A stretch of 41,797 nucleotides of DNA from Saccoglossus kowalevskii (Eukaryota > Hemichordata > Enteropneusta > Harrimaniidae). Both the position numbers and the translations under genes were made by a program. The DNA lies in contig NW_003131284.1 of assembly GCF_000003605.2 (NCBI RefSeq), positions 1-41,797 on the forward strand, given 5' to 3'. Of the stretch, positions 10,294 through 21,614 are shown piece by piece. Position 1 is the stretch's first letter, and each line of letters opens with the position of its first letter. Under the pieces are notes generated by a model. That model ran no database searches and was not told the DNA's origin. It worked only from the letters and a program-made list of their open reading frames with translations.

Positions 10294-10813
10294 GTCTGGT
10301 AACGCACAGACAGTTGTAGAATACTCATACTACGTCTGGTAACGCGAAAACAGTTGTGGCATACTAATAATATGTCTGGTAACGCGTTAACAGTTTTAGC
10401 ATAATCATACTATGTCTGGTAACGCATAAACAGTTGTAGCATACTCATACTACATCTGGTAACGCGTAAACAGTTGTAGCATACTCTCACTATGTCTGGT
10501 AACGCGTAAACAGTTGTAGCATACTCATACTACGTCTGGTAACGCGTAAACAGTTGTAGCATACTCATACTACGTCTGATAACGCGTAAACAGTTGTAGC
10601 ATACTCATACTACGTCTGGTAACGCATAAACAGTTGTAGCATACTCATACTACGTCTGGTAACGCGTAAGCAGTTGTAGCATACTCATACTACGTCTGGT
10701 AACGCGTAAACAGTTGTAGCATACTCATACTACGTCTGGTGACGCGTCAACAGAGGTAGCATACTCATACTACGTCTGATAACGCGTAAACAGTTGTAGC
10801 ATACTCATACTAC
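10294..10813. repeat. Tag-A block, copy 3 (13 monomers)
   Basis: Tag A (10,294), AATAATAT, GTTAAC, GCATAAAC, ACATCTGG (10,454), consensus, consensus, CTGAT, GCATAAAC, GTAAGCAG, consensus, GTCAACAGAGG (10,734) and CTGAT (10,774) repeat the order of 171-690. The rare GTCAACAGAGG tag ties this copy to copy 1. It stops abruptly at the irregular unit at 10,814. Confidence 0.88.
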
Positions 10814-10854
10814 GTCTTTTTAACGCGAAAACAGTTGTGGCATACTAATAATAT
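10814..10854. repeat. Irregular 41-bp monomer at a block junction
   Basis: The usual CTGGTAAC reads CTTTTTAAC here: one extra base and two substitutions, making a T-run, followed by a GCGAAAAC-AATAATAT unit. In copy 1 the matching place holds a GGGTAAAC unit and six further monomers before AATAATAT. The anomaly therefore sits exactly where the higher-order register jumps. It shifts unit phase from 14 to 15. Confidence 0.75.
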
Positions 10855-11934
10855 GTTTGGTAACGCGTAAACAGTTGTAGCATACACATACTACGTCTGG
10901 TGACAAGTAAACAGTTGTAGCATACTCATACTACGTCTGGTGACGCGTAAACAGTTGTAGCATACTCATACTACGTCTGATAACGCGTAAACAGTTGTAG
11001 CATACTCATACTACGTCTGGTAACGGGTAAACAGTTGTAGCATACTCATACTACGTCTGGTAACGCGTAAACAGTTGTAGCATACTCATACTACGTGTGG
11101 TAACGCGTAAACAGTTGTAGCATACTCATACTACGTTTGGTAACGCGTAAATAGTTGTAGCATACTCATACTACGTCTGATAACGCGTAAACAGTTGTAG
11201 CATACTCATACTACGTCTGGTAACGCGTAAACAGTTGTGGCATATTAATAATATGTTTGGTAACGCGTAAACAGTTGTAGCATACACATACTACGTCTGG
11301 TGACGCGTAAACAGTTGTAGCATACTCATACTACGTTTGGTAACGCGTAAACAGTTGTAGCATACACATACTACGTCCGGTGACGCGTAAACAGGTGTAG
11401 CATACTCATACTACGTCTGGTAACGCGTAAACAGTTGTAGCATACTCACACTACGCCTGATAACGCGTGAACAGTTGTAGCATACTCATACTACGTCTGG
11501 TAACGCATAAACAGTTGTAGCATACTCATACTACGTCTGGTAACGCGTAAACAGCTGTAGCATACTCATACTACGTCTGGTAACGCGTAAACAGTTGTAG
11601 CATACTCATACTACGTCTGGTAACGCGTAAACAGTTGTAGCATACTCATACTACGTCTGGTAACGAGTAAACAGTTGTAGCATACTCACACTATGTCTGG
11701 TAACGCGTAAACAGTTGTAGCATACTCATACTATGTCTGGTAACAGGTAAACAGTTGTAGCATACTCACACTACGTCTTGTAACGCGTAAACAGTTGTAG
11801 CATACTCATACTACGTTTGGTAACGCGTAAACAGTTGTAGCATACACATACTACGTCTGGTGACGCGTAAACAGTTGTAGCATACTCATACTACGTCTGC
11901 TGACGCGTAAACAGTTGTAGCATACTCATACTAC
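10855..11934. repeat. Mixed module block with two AGGTG/GCCTGA segments
   Basis: The block starts with CACATAC-GGTGAC-GGTGAC-CTGAT units, then GGGTAAAC, consensus, GTGTGG (private, 11,095), GTTTGG-GTAAATAG (11,135), CTGAT, AATAATAT, CACATAC and GTCCGG-AGGTG (11,375). GCCTGATAAC-GTGAAC (11,455), CAGCTGTAG (11,535), GAGTAAAC (11,655), CAGGTAAAC (11,735) and GTCTTG (11,775) follow. That last run matches the series at 26,175-26,500 and 29,975-30,300, so the 24-35 kb family also has a member here. Confidence 0.8.
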
Positions 11935-13454
11935 GTTTGGTAACGCGTAAACAGTTGTAGCATACTCATACTACGTCTGGTAACGCGTAAACAGTTGTGG
12001 CATACTAATAATATGTTTGGTAACGCGTAAACAGTTGTAGCATACACATACTACGTCTGGTGACGCGTAAACAGTTGTAGCATACTCATACTATGTCTGG
12101 TGATGCGTAAACAGTTGTAGCATACTCATACTACGTCTGATAACGCGTAAACAGTTGTAGCATACTCATACTACGTCTGGTAACGCACAAACAGTTGTAG
12201 AATACTCATACTACGTCTGGTAATGCGTAAACAGTTGTAGCATACTCATACTACGTCTGGTAACGCGTAAACAGTTGTAGCATACTCATACTACGTTTGG
12301 TAACGCGTAAATAGTTGTAGCATACTCATACTGCGTCTGGTAACGCGTGAACAGTTTTATCGTAATCATACTATGTCTGGTAACGCATAAACAGTTGTAG
12401 CATACTCATACTACGTCTGGTAACGCGTAAACAGTTGTAGCATAGTTATACTACGTCTGGTAACGTGTGAACAGTTGTAGCATAATCATACTATGTCTGG
12501 AAACACGTAAACAGTTGTAGCATACTCACTCTACGTCTGGTAACGCGTAAACAGTTGTAGCATACTCTCACTATGTCTGGTAACGCGTGAACAGTTGTAG
12601 CATACTCACACTATGTCTGGTAACGTGTAAACAGTTGTAGCATACACATACTATGTCTGGTAACGCGTAAACAGTTGAAGCATACTCATACTATGTCTGC
12701 TAAAGCGTAAACAGTTGTAACATACTCACACTACGCCCGATAACGCGTAAACAGTTGTAGCATACTCATACTACGTCTGGTAACGCGTAAACAGTTGTAG
12801 CATACTCATACTACGTCTGGTAACGCGTAAACAGTTGTAGCATACTCATACTACGTCTGGTAACGCATAAACAGTTGTAGCATACTCATACTACGTCTGG
12901 TAACGCGTAAACAGTTGTAGCATACTCATACTATGTCTGGTAACGAGTAAACAGTTGTAGCATACTCACACTATGTCTAGTAACGCGTAAACAGTTGTAG
13001 CATACTCATACTATGTCTGGTAACAGGTAAACAGTTGTAACATACTCACACTACGTCTTGTAACGCGTAAACAGTTGTAGCATACTCATACTTCGTTTGG
13101 TAACGCGTAAACAGTTGTAGCATAGTTATACTACGTCTGGTAACGCGTGAACAGTTGTTGCATAATCATACTATGTCTGGTAACGCGTAAACAGTTGTAG
13201 CATACTCACACTACGTCTGGTAACGCGTAAACTGTTGTAGCATACTCATACTACGTCTGGTAACGCGAAAACAGTTGTGGCATACTAATAATATATTTGG
13301 TAACGCGTAAACAGTTTTAGCATAATCATACTATGTCTGGTAACGCATAAACAGTTGTAGCATACTCATACTACATCTGGTAACGCGTAAACAGTTGTAG
13401 CATACTCTCACTATGTCTGGTAACGCGTAAACAGTTGTAGCATACTCATACTAC
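11935..13454. repeat. K block copy 4 with leader
   Basis: The leader (GTTTGG 11,935; GTGATGCG 12,095; GCACAAAC 12,175; GTAATGCG 12,215) is followed by the K series from GTTTGG-CTGCG (12,295) to ACATCTGG (13,375). The order equals the reference at 5,573 except for one monomer lost at 13,295: a single unit has the ATTTGG head and the TTTTAG-CATAATC tail of two successive reference units. GCCCGA-to-ACATCTGG spacing is accordingly one monomer (40 bp) shorter than in the reference. Confidence 0.88.
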
Positions 13455-14654
13455 GTCTGGTAACGCGTAAACAGTTGTAGCATACTCATACTATGTCTGG
13501 TAACGCGTAAACAGTTGTAACATACTAATACTATGTCTAGTAACGCGTAAACAGTTGTAGCATACTCATACTACGTCTGGTAACGCGTAAACAGTTGTAG
13601 CATACTCATACTACGTTTGGTAACGCGTAAACAGTTGTAGCGTACACATACTACGTCCGGTGACGCGTAAACAGGTGTAGCATACTCATACTACGTCTGG
13701 TAACGCGTAAACAGTTGTAGCATACTCATACTACGTCTGGTAACGCGAAAACAGTTGTAACATACTCATACTATGTCTGGTAACGCGTAAACAGTTGTAG
13801 CATACTCATACTACGTCTGGTGACGCGTAAACAGTTGTAGCATACTCATACTACGTCTGATAACGCGTAAACAGTTGTAGCATACTCATACTACGTCTGG
13901 TAACGGGTAAACAGTTGTAGCATACTCATACTACGTCTGGTAATGCGTAAACAGTTGTAGCATACTCATACTACGTTTGGTAACGCGTAAACAGTTGTAG
14001 CATACTCATACTACGTCTGGTAACGCGTAAACAGTTGTGGCATACTAATAATATGTTTGGTAACGCGTAAACAGTTGTAGCATACACATACTACGTCTGG
14101 TGACGCGTAAACAGTTGTAGCATACTCATACTACGTCTGGTGATGCGTAAACAGTTGTAGCATACTCATACTACGTCTGATAACGCGTAAACAGTTGTAG
14201 CATACTCATACTACGTCTGGTAACGCGTAAACAGTTGTAGCATACTCGTACTACGTCTGGTAATGCGTAAACAGTTGTAGCATACTCATACTACGTTTGG
14301 TAACGCGTAAACAGTTGTAGCATACTCATACTACGTCTGGTAACGCGTAAACAGTTGTGGCATACTAATAATATGTTTGGTAACGCGTAAACAGTTGTAG
14401 CATACACATACTACGTCTGGTGACGCGTAAACAGTTGTAGCATACTCATACTACGTCTGGTGATGCGTAAACAGTTGTAGCATACTCATACTACGTCTGA
14501 TAACGCGTAAACAGTTGTAGCATACTCATACTACGTCTGGTAACGCACAAACAGTTGTAGAATACTCATACTACGTCTGGTAATGCGTAAACAGTTGTAG
14601 CATACTCATTCTACGTCTGGTAACGCGTAAACAGTTGTAGCATACTCATACTAC
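13415..14654. repeat. Leader segment shared with 34,294-35,254
   Basis: The order consensus, consensus, GTAAC-AATAC (13,495), GTCTAG, consensus, GTTTGG, GTCCGG-AGGTG (13,655), consensus, GCGAAAAC-GTAAC, consensus, GGTGAC, CTGAT, GGGTAAAC (13,895) matches the second copy at an offset of about 20,880. Inside it an 8-monomer segment is present twice in tandem, and the offset to the second copy falls to 20,600 after the extra units. It leads into K copy 5 at 14,655. Confidence 0.85.
13935..14574. repeat. Tandem duplication of an 8-monomer (320-bp) segment
   Basis: Segment 1 (13,935) is GTAATGCG, GTTTGG, GTGGC-AATAATAT, CACATAC, GGTGAC, GTGATGCG, CTGAT, CATACTCGTAC. Segment 2 (14,255) repeats it, with GCACAAAC-GTAGAATAC as the eighth unit. 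The homologous region near 34,855 carries only one copy, so this is either a clean local duplication here or a loss there. Confidence 0.85.
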
Positions 14655-15534
14655 GTTTGGTATTGCGTAAATAGTTGTAGCATACTCATACTGCGTCTGG
14701 TAACGCGTGAACAGTTTTAGCGTAATCATACTATGTCTGGTAACGCATAAACAGTTGTAGCATACTCATACTACGTCTGGTAACGCGTAAACAGTTGTAG
14801 CATAGTTATACTACGTCTGGTAACGCGTGAACAGTTGTAGCATAATCATACTATGTCTGGAAACACGTAAACAGTTGTAGCATACTCACACTACGTCTGG
14901 TAACGCGTAAACAGTTGTAGCATACTCTCACTATGTCTGGTAACGCGTGAACAGTTGTAGCATACTCACACTATGTCTGGTAACGTGTAAACAGTTGTAG
15001 CATACACATACTATGTCTGGTAACGCGTAAACAGTTGAAGCATACTCATACTATGTCTGCTAAAGCGTAAACAGTTGTAGCATACTCACACTACGCCCGA
15101 TAACGCGTAAACAGTTGTAGCATACTCATACTACGTCTGGTAACGCGTAAACAGTTGTAGCATACTCATACTACGTCTGGTAACGCGTAAACAGTTGTAG
15201 CATACTCATACTACGTCTGGTAACGCATAAACAGTTGTAGCATACTCATACTACGTCTGGTAACGCGTAAACAGTTGTAGCATACTCATACTATGTCTGG
15301 TAACGAGTAAACAGTTGTAGCATACTCACACTATGTCTAGTAACGCGTAAACAGTTGTAGCATACTCATACTATGTCTGGTAACAGGTAAACAGTTGTAA
15401 CATACTCACACTACGTCTTGTAACGCGTAAACAGTTGTAGCATACTCTCACTATGTCTGGTAACGCGTGAACAGTTGTAGCATACTCACACTATGTCTGG
15501 TAACGTGTAAACAGTTGTAGCATACTCATACTAC
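14655..15534. repeat. K block copy 5, truncated with back-jump
   Basis: K order runs from GTTTGGTATTGCG (14,655) through GCCCGA (15,095) to GTCTTG (15,415). The GTCTTG unit ends in CTCTCAC and is followed by GTGAAC-CACACTAT and a GTGTAAAC unit, which belong 14 monomers earlier in the block. The array then enters a GTTTGG-GTAAATAG unit at 15,535. The order reveals an out-of-register exchange inside the monomer at 15,415. Confidence 0.85.
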
Positions 15535-16854
15535 GTTTGGTAACGCGTAAATAGTTGTAGCATACTCATACTACGTCTGATAACGCGTAAACAGTTGTAG
15601 CATACTCATACTACGTCTGATAACGCGTAAACAGTTGTAGCAAACCCATACTACGTCTGGTAACGCGTAAACAGTTGTAGCATACTCATACTACGTCTGG
15701 TGACGCGTAAACAGTTGTAGCATACTCATACTACGTCTGATAACGCGTAAACAGTTGTAGCATACTCATACTACGTCTGGTAACGCACAGACAGTTGTAG
15801 AATACTCATACTACGTCTGGTAACGCGAAAACAGTTGTGGCATACTAATAATATGTCTGGTAACGCGTTAACAGTTTTAGCATAATCATACTATGTCTGG
15901 TAACGCATAAACAGTTGTAGCATACTCATACTACATCTGGTAACGCGTAAACAGTTGTAGCATACTCTCACTATGTCTGGTAACGCGTAAACAGTTGTAG
16001 CATACTCATACTACGTCTGGTAACGCGTAAACAGTTGTAGCATACTCATACTACGTTTGGTAACGAGTAAATAGTTGTAGCATACTCATACTACGTCTGA
16101 TAACGCGTAAACAGTTGTAACATACTCATACTACGTCTGGTAACGCGAAAACAGTTGTGGCATACTAATAATATGTTTGGTAACGCGTAAACAGTTGTAG
16201 CATACACATACTACGTCTGGTGACGCGTAAACAGTTGTAGCATACTCATACTACGTCTGGTGACGCGTAAACAGTTGTAGCATACTCATACTACGTCTGA
16301 TAACGCGTAAACAGTTGTAGCATACTCATACTACGTCTGGTAACGGGTAAACAGTTGTAGCATACTCATACTACGTCTGGTAACGCGTAAACAGTTGTAG
16401 CATACTCATACTACGTCTGGTGACGCGTAAACAGTTGTAGCATACTCATACTACGTCTGATAACGCGTAAACAGTTGTAGCATACTCATACTACGTCTGG
16501 TGACGCGTAAACAGTTGTAGCATACTCATACTACGTCTGGTGACGCGTAAACAGTTGTAGCATACTCATACTACGTCTGATAACGCGTAAACAGTTGTAG
16601 CAAACCCATACTACGTCTGGTAACGGGTAAACAGTTGTAGCATACTCATACTACGTCTGGTAACGGGTAAACAGTTGTAGCATACTCATACTACGTCTGG
16701 TAACGCGTAAACAGTTGTAGCATACTCATACTACGTCTGGTAACGGGTAAACAGTTGTAGCATACTCATACTATGTCTGGTAACGCGTAAACAGTTGTAG
16801 CATACTCATACTACGTCTGGTAACGCGTAAACAGTTGTAGCATACTCATACTAC
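15535..16854. repeat. Short mixed blocks with tag A and repeated G-D units
   Basis: GTTTGG-GTAAATAG (15,535), two CTGAT units with CAAACCC, and a GGTGAC/CTGAT pair precede a partial tag-A block (15,775 to 16,054, ACATCTGG at 15,935). A GTTTGG-GAG module follows (16,055). From 16,415 GGTGAC and CTGAT units alternate several times, then CTGAT-CAAACCC and three closely spaced GGGTAAAC units appear. The part 16,500-16,960 is repeated at 35,980-36,440 (offset 19,480). Confidence 0.8.
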
Positions 16855-18374
16855 GTTTGGTAACGAGTAAATAGTTGTAGCATACTCATACTACGTCTGA
16901 TAACGCGTAAACAGTTGTAGCATACTCATACTACGTCTGGTAACGCGAAAACAGTTGTGGCATACTAATAATATGTTTGGTAACGCGTAAACAGTTGTAG
17001 CATACACATACTACGTCTGGTGACGCGTAAACAGTTGTAGCATACTCATACTACGTCTGGTGACGCGTAAACAGTTGTAGCATACTCATACTACGTCTGA
17101 TAACGCGTAAACAGTTGTAGCAAACCCATACTACGTCTGGTAACGGGTAAACAGTTGTAGCATACTCATACTACGTCTGGTAACGCGTAAACAGTTGTAG
17201 CATACTCATACTACGTCTGGTAACGCGTAAACAGTTGTAGCATACTCATACTACGTTTGGTAAAGCGTAAATAGTTGTAGCATACTCATACTACGTCTGA
17301 TAACGCGTAAACAGTTGTAGCATACTCATACTACGTCTGGTAACGCGTAAACAGTTGTGGCATACTAATAATATGTTTGGTAACGCGTAAACAGTTGTAG
17401 CATACATATACTACGTCTGGTGACGCGTAAACAGTTGTAGCATACTCATACTACGTCTGGTGACGCGTAAACAGTTGTAGCATACTCATACTACGTCTGA
17501 TAACGCGTAAACAGTTGTAGCATACTCATACTACGTCTGGTAACGCACAGACAGTTGTAGAATACTCATACTACGTCTGGAAACGCGAAAACAGTTGTGG
17601 CATACTAATAATATGTCTGGTAACGCGTTAACAGTTTTAGCATAATCATACTATGTCTGGTAACGCGTAAACAGTTGTAGCATACACATACTACGTCTGG
17701 TGACGCGTAAACAGTTGTAGCATACTCATACTACGTCTGGTGACGCGTAAACAGTTGTAGCATACTCATACTACGTCTGATAACGCGTAAACAGTTGTAG
17801 CAAACCCATACTACGTCTGGTAACGGGTAAACAGTTGTAGCATACTCATACTATGTCTGGTAACGCGTAAACAGTTGTAGCATACTCATACTACGTCTGG
17901 TAACGCGTAAACAGTTGTAGCATACTCATACTACGTTTGGTAACGCGTAAATAGTTGTAGCATACTCATACTACGTCTGATAACGCGTAAACAGTTGTAG
18001 CATACTCATACTACGTCTGGTAACGCGTAAACAGTTGTGGCATACTAATAATATGTTTGGTAACGCGTAAACAGTTGTAGCATACATATACTACGTCTGG
18101 TGACGCGTAAACAGTTGTAGCATACTCATACTACGTCTGGTGACGCGTAAACAGTTGTAGCATACTCATACTACGTCTGATAACGCGTAAACAGTTGTAG
18201 CATACTCATACTACGTCTGGTAACGGGTAAACAGTTGTAGCATACTCATACTACGTCTGGTGACGCGTAAACAGTTGTAGCATACTCATACTACGTCTGG
18301 TAACGCGTAAACAGTTGTAGCATACTCATACTACGTTTGGTAACGCGTAAATAGTTGTAGCATACTCATACTAC
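16855..18374. repeat. 38-monomer duplication, left member
   Basis: This 1,520-bp block holds GTTTGG-GTAAATAG units at 16,855, 17,255, 17,935 and 18,335, giving periods of 10, 17 and 10 monomers. The tag order (T, D, W, X, G, G, D, then CAAACCC/GGGTAAAC or tag A) matches 22,735-24,254 without a gap at an offset of 5,880 bp (147 monomers). Differences are scattered substitutions, for example GGTGAC at 18,255 against consensus at 24,135. The 36,935 unit also has GGTGAC, so that variant links this copy to the 36.6-kb block. Confidence 0.87.
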
Positions 18375-18854
18375 GTCTGATAACGCGTAAACAGTTGTAG
18401 CATACTCATACTACGTCTGATAACGCGTAAACAGTTGTGGCATACTCATAATATGTTTGGTAACACGTAAACAGTTGTAGAATACTCATACTACGTCTGG
18501 TGACGCGTAAACAGTTGTAGCATACTCATACTACGTCTGGTGACGCGTAAACAGTTGTAGCATACTCATACTACGTCTGATAACGCGTAAACAGTTGTAG
18601 CATACTCATACTACGTCTGGTAACGCACAGACAGTTGTAGAATACTCATACTACGTCTGGTAACGCGAAAACAGTTGTGGCATACTAATAATATGTTTGG
18701 TAACGCGTAAACAGTTGTAGCATACACATACTACGTCTGGTGACGCGTAAACAGTTGTAGCATACTCATACTACGTCTGGTGACGCGTAAACAGTTGTAG
18801 CATACTCATACTATGTCTGGTAACGCGTAAACAGTTGTAGCATACTCATACTAT
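18375..18854. repeat. T-module remainder with a third tag A
   Basis: CTGAT units, a GTGGC unit that ends CATAATAT, a GTTTGGTAACACG unit with GTAGAATAC (18,455), the GGTGAC-GGTGAC-CTGAT core, tag A (18,615) and another AATAATAT-CACATAC-GGTGAC-GGTGAC series. It is ordinary family sequence between two larger duplicated blocks. Confidence 0.75.
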
Positions 18855-19494
18855 GTCTGGTATCGCGTAAACAGTTGTAACATACTAATACTATGTCTGG
18901 TAACGCGTAAACAGTTGTAACATACTCATACTATGTCTGGTAACGCGTAAACAGTTGAATCATACTCATACTATGTCTGGTAACGCGTAAACAGTTGTAG
19001 CATACTCATACTACGTCTGGTAACGCGTAAACAGTTGTAGCATACTCATACGATGTCTGTTAACGCGTAAACAGTTGTAGCATACTCATACTACGTCTGG
19101 TAACGCGTAAACAGTTTTAGCATACTAATACTACGTCTGGTAACGCATAAACAGTTGTAGCATACTCATACTACGTCTGGTAACGCGTAAACAGTTGTAG
19201 CATACTCATACTACGTCTGGTAACGCGTAAACAGTTGCAGCATACTCATACTACGTTTGGTAACGCGTAAATAGTTGTAGCATACTCATACTAAGTCTGA
19301 TAACGCGTAAACAGTTGTAGCATAGTCACACTACGTCTGGTAACGCGTAAACAGTTGTGGCATACTAATAATATGTTTGGTAACACGTAAACAGTTGTAG
19401 CATACTCATAATATGTCTGGTAACGCGTTAACAGTTTTAGCATAATCATACTATGTCTGGTAACGCATAAACAGTTGTAGCATACTCATACTAC
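18855..19494. repeat. 16-monomer duplicated block, left member
   Basis: The order GTAAC-AATAC, GTAAC, TTGAATC (18,935), consensus, consensus-CGATG, GTCTGTTAACG (19,055), consensus, GCATAAAC, TTGCAG (19,215), GTTTGG-GTAAATAG, CTGAT, GTGGC-AATAATAT, CATAATAT, GTTAAC/TTTTAG, GCATAAAC matches 29,055-29,694 at an offset of 10,200 (255 monomers). Shared rare tags TTGAATC, TTGCAG and CATAGTCAC make common descent clear despite private substitutions in each copy. Confidence 0.85.
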
Positions 19495-20614
19495 ATCTGG
19501 TAACGCGTAAACAGTTGTAGCATACTCTCACTATGTCTGGTAACGCGTAAACAGTTGTAGCATACTCATACTACGTCTGGTAACGCGTAAATAGTTGTAG
19601 CATACTCATACTACGTCTGATAACGCGTAAACAGTTGTAGCATACTCATACTACGTCTGGTAACGCATAAACAGTTGTAGCATACTCATACTACGTCTGG
19701 TAAAGCGTAAGCAGTTGTAGCATACTCATACTACGTCTGGTAACGCGTAAACAGTTGTAGCATACTCATACTACGTCTGGTGACGCGTAAACAGTTGTAG
19801 CATACTCATACTACGTCTGATAACGCGTAAACAGTTGTAGCATACTCATACTACGTCTGGTAACGGGTAAACAGTTGTAGCATACTCATACTATGTCTGG
19901 TAACGCGTAAACAGATGTAGCATACTCATACTACGTCTGGTAACGCGTAAACAGTTGTAGCATACTCATACTACGTTTGGTAACGAGTAAATAGTGTAGC
20001 ATACTCATACTACGTCTGATAAACGCGTAAACAGTTGTAGCATACTCATACTACGTCTGGTAACGCGAAAACAGTTGTGGCATACTAATAATATGTTTGG
20101 TAACGCGTAAACAGTTGTAGCATACACATACTACGTCTGGTGACGCGTAAACAGTTCTAGCATACTCATACTACGTCTGGTGACGCGTAAACAGTTGTAG
20201 CATACTCATACTACGTCTGATAACGCGTAAACAGTTGTAGCAAACCCATACTACGTCTGGTAACGGGTAAACAGTTGTAGCATACTCATACTACGTCTGG
20301 TAACGCGTAAACAGTTGTAGCATACTCATACTACGTCTGGTAACGCGTAAACAGTTGTAGCATACTCATAATACGTTTGGTAACGCGTAAATAGTTGTAG
20401 CATACTCATACTACGTCTGATAACGCGTAAACAGTTGTAGCATACTCATACTTCGTCTGGTAACGCGTAAACAGTTGTGGCATACTAATAATATGTTTGG
20501 TAACGCGTAAACAGTTGTAGCATACATATACTACGTCTGGTGACGCGTAAACAGTTGTAGCATACTCATACTACGTCTGATAACGCGTAAACAGTTGTAG
20601 CATACTCATACTAC
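19495..20614. repeat. 18-mer-type block with CAAACCC module
   Basis: ACATCTGG (19,495) leads the 18-monomer order to GTTTGG-GAGTAAATAG (19,975), then W, X, G, G, D-CAAACCC (20,215), GGGTAAAC, T (20,375), D, W, X, G, D. Private variants include TAAAGCG (19,695) and CAGATGTAG (19,895; also at 38,815). The unit at 19,975 lacks one T (ATAGTGTAG) and the next unit has one extra A (GATAAACG), so the register shifts for a single monomer only. Confidence 0.8.
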
Positions 20615-21614
20615 GTCTGGTAACGCACAGACAGTTGTAGAATACTCATACTACGTCTGGTAACGCGAAAACAGTTGTGGCATACTAATAATATGTCTGG
20701 TAACGCGTTAACAGTTTTAGCATAATCATACTATGTCTGGTAACGCATAAACAGTTGTAGCATACTCATACTACATCTGGTAACGCGTAAACAGTTGTAG
20801 CATACTCTCACTATGTCTGGTAACGCGTAAACAGTTGTAGCATACTCATACTACGTCTGGTAACGCGTAAACAGTTGTAGCATACTCATACTACGTCTGA
20901 TAACGCGTAAACAGTTGTAGCATACTCATACTACGTCTGGTAACGCATAAACAGTTGTAGCATACTCATACTACGTCTGGTAACGCGTAAGCAGTTGTAG
21001 CATACTCATACTACGTCTGGTAACGCGTAAACAGTTGTAGCATACTCATACTACGTCTGGTGACGCGTAAACAGTGGTAGCATACTCATACTACGTCTGA
21101 TAACGCGTAAACAGTTGTAGCATACTCATACTACGTCTGGTAACGGGTAAACAGTTGTAGCATACTCATACTATGTCTGGTAACGCGTAAACAGTTGTAG
21201 CATACTCATACTACGTCTGGTAACCCGTAAACAGTTGTAGCATACTCATACTACGTTTGGTAACGAGTAAATAGTTGTAGCATACTCATACTACGTCTGA
21301 TAACGCGTAAACAGTTGTAACATACTCATACTACGTCTGGTAACGCGAAAACAGTTGTGGCATACTAATAATATGTTTGGTAACGCGTAAACAGTTGTAG
21401 CATACACATACTACGTCTGGTGACGCGTAAACAGTTGTAGCATACTCATACTACGTCTGGTGACGCGTAAACAGTTGTAGCATACTCATACTACGTCTGA
21501 TAACGCGTAAACAGTTGTAGCATACTCATACTACGTCTGGTAACGGGTAAACAGTTGTAGCATACTCATACTACGTCTGGTAACGCGTAAACAGTTGTAG
21601 CATACTCATACTAC
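20615..21614. repeat. Tag-A block, copy 4
   Basis: This 25-monomer series from tag A to the second GGGTAAAC matches 4,453-5,572 at an offset of 16,162, then 16,082 after two monomers present only in the 4.9-kb copy. It carries the AGTGGTAG variant (21,055) and ACCCG without TTGACGC (21,215). Confidence 0.88.

Noticed and set aside
10814-10854. Mobile element insertion at the T-run
   Set aside because: Only one base is added, with no element, target-site duplication or poly-A tail.
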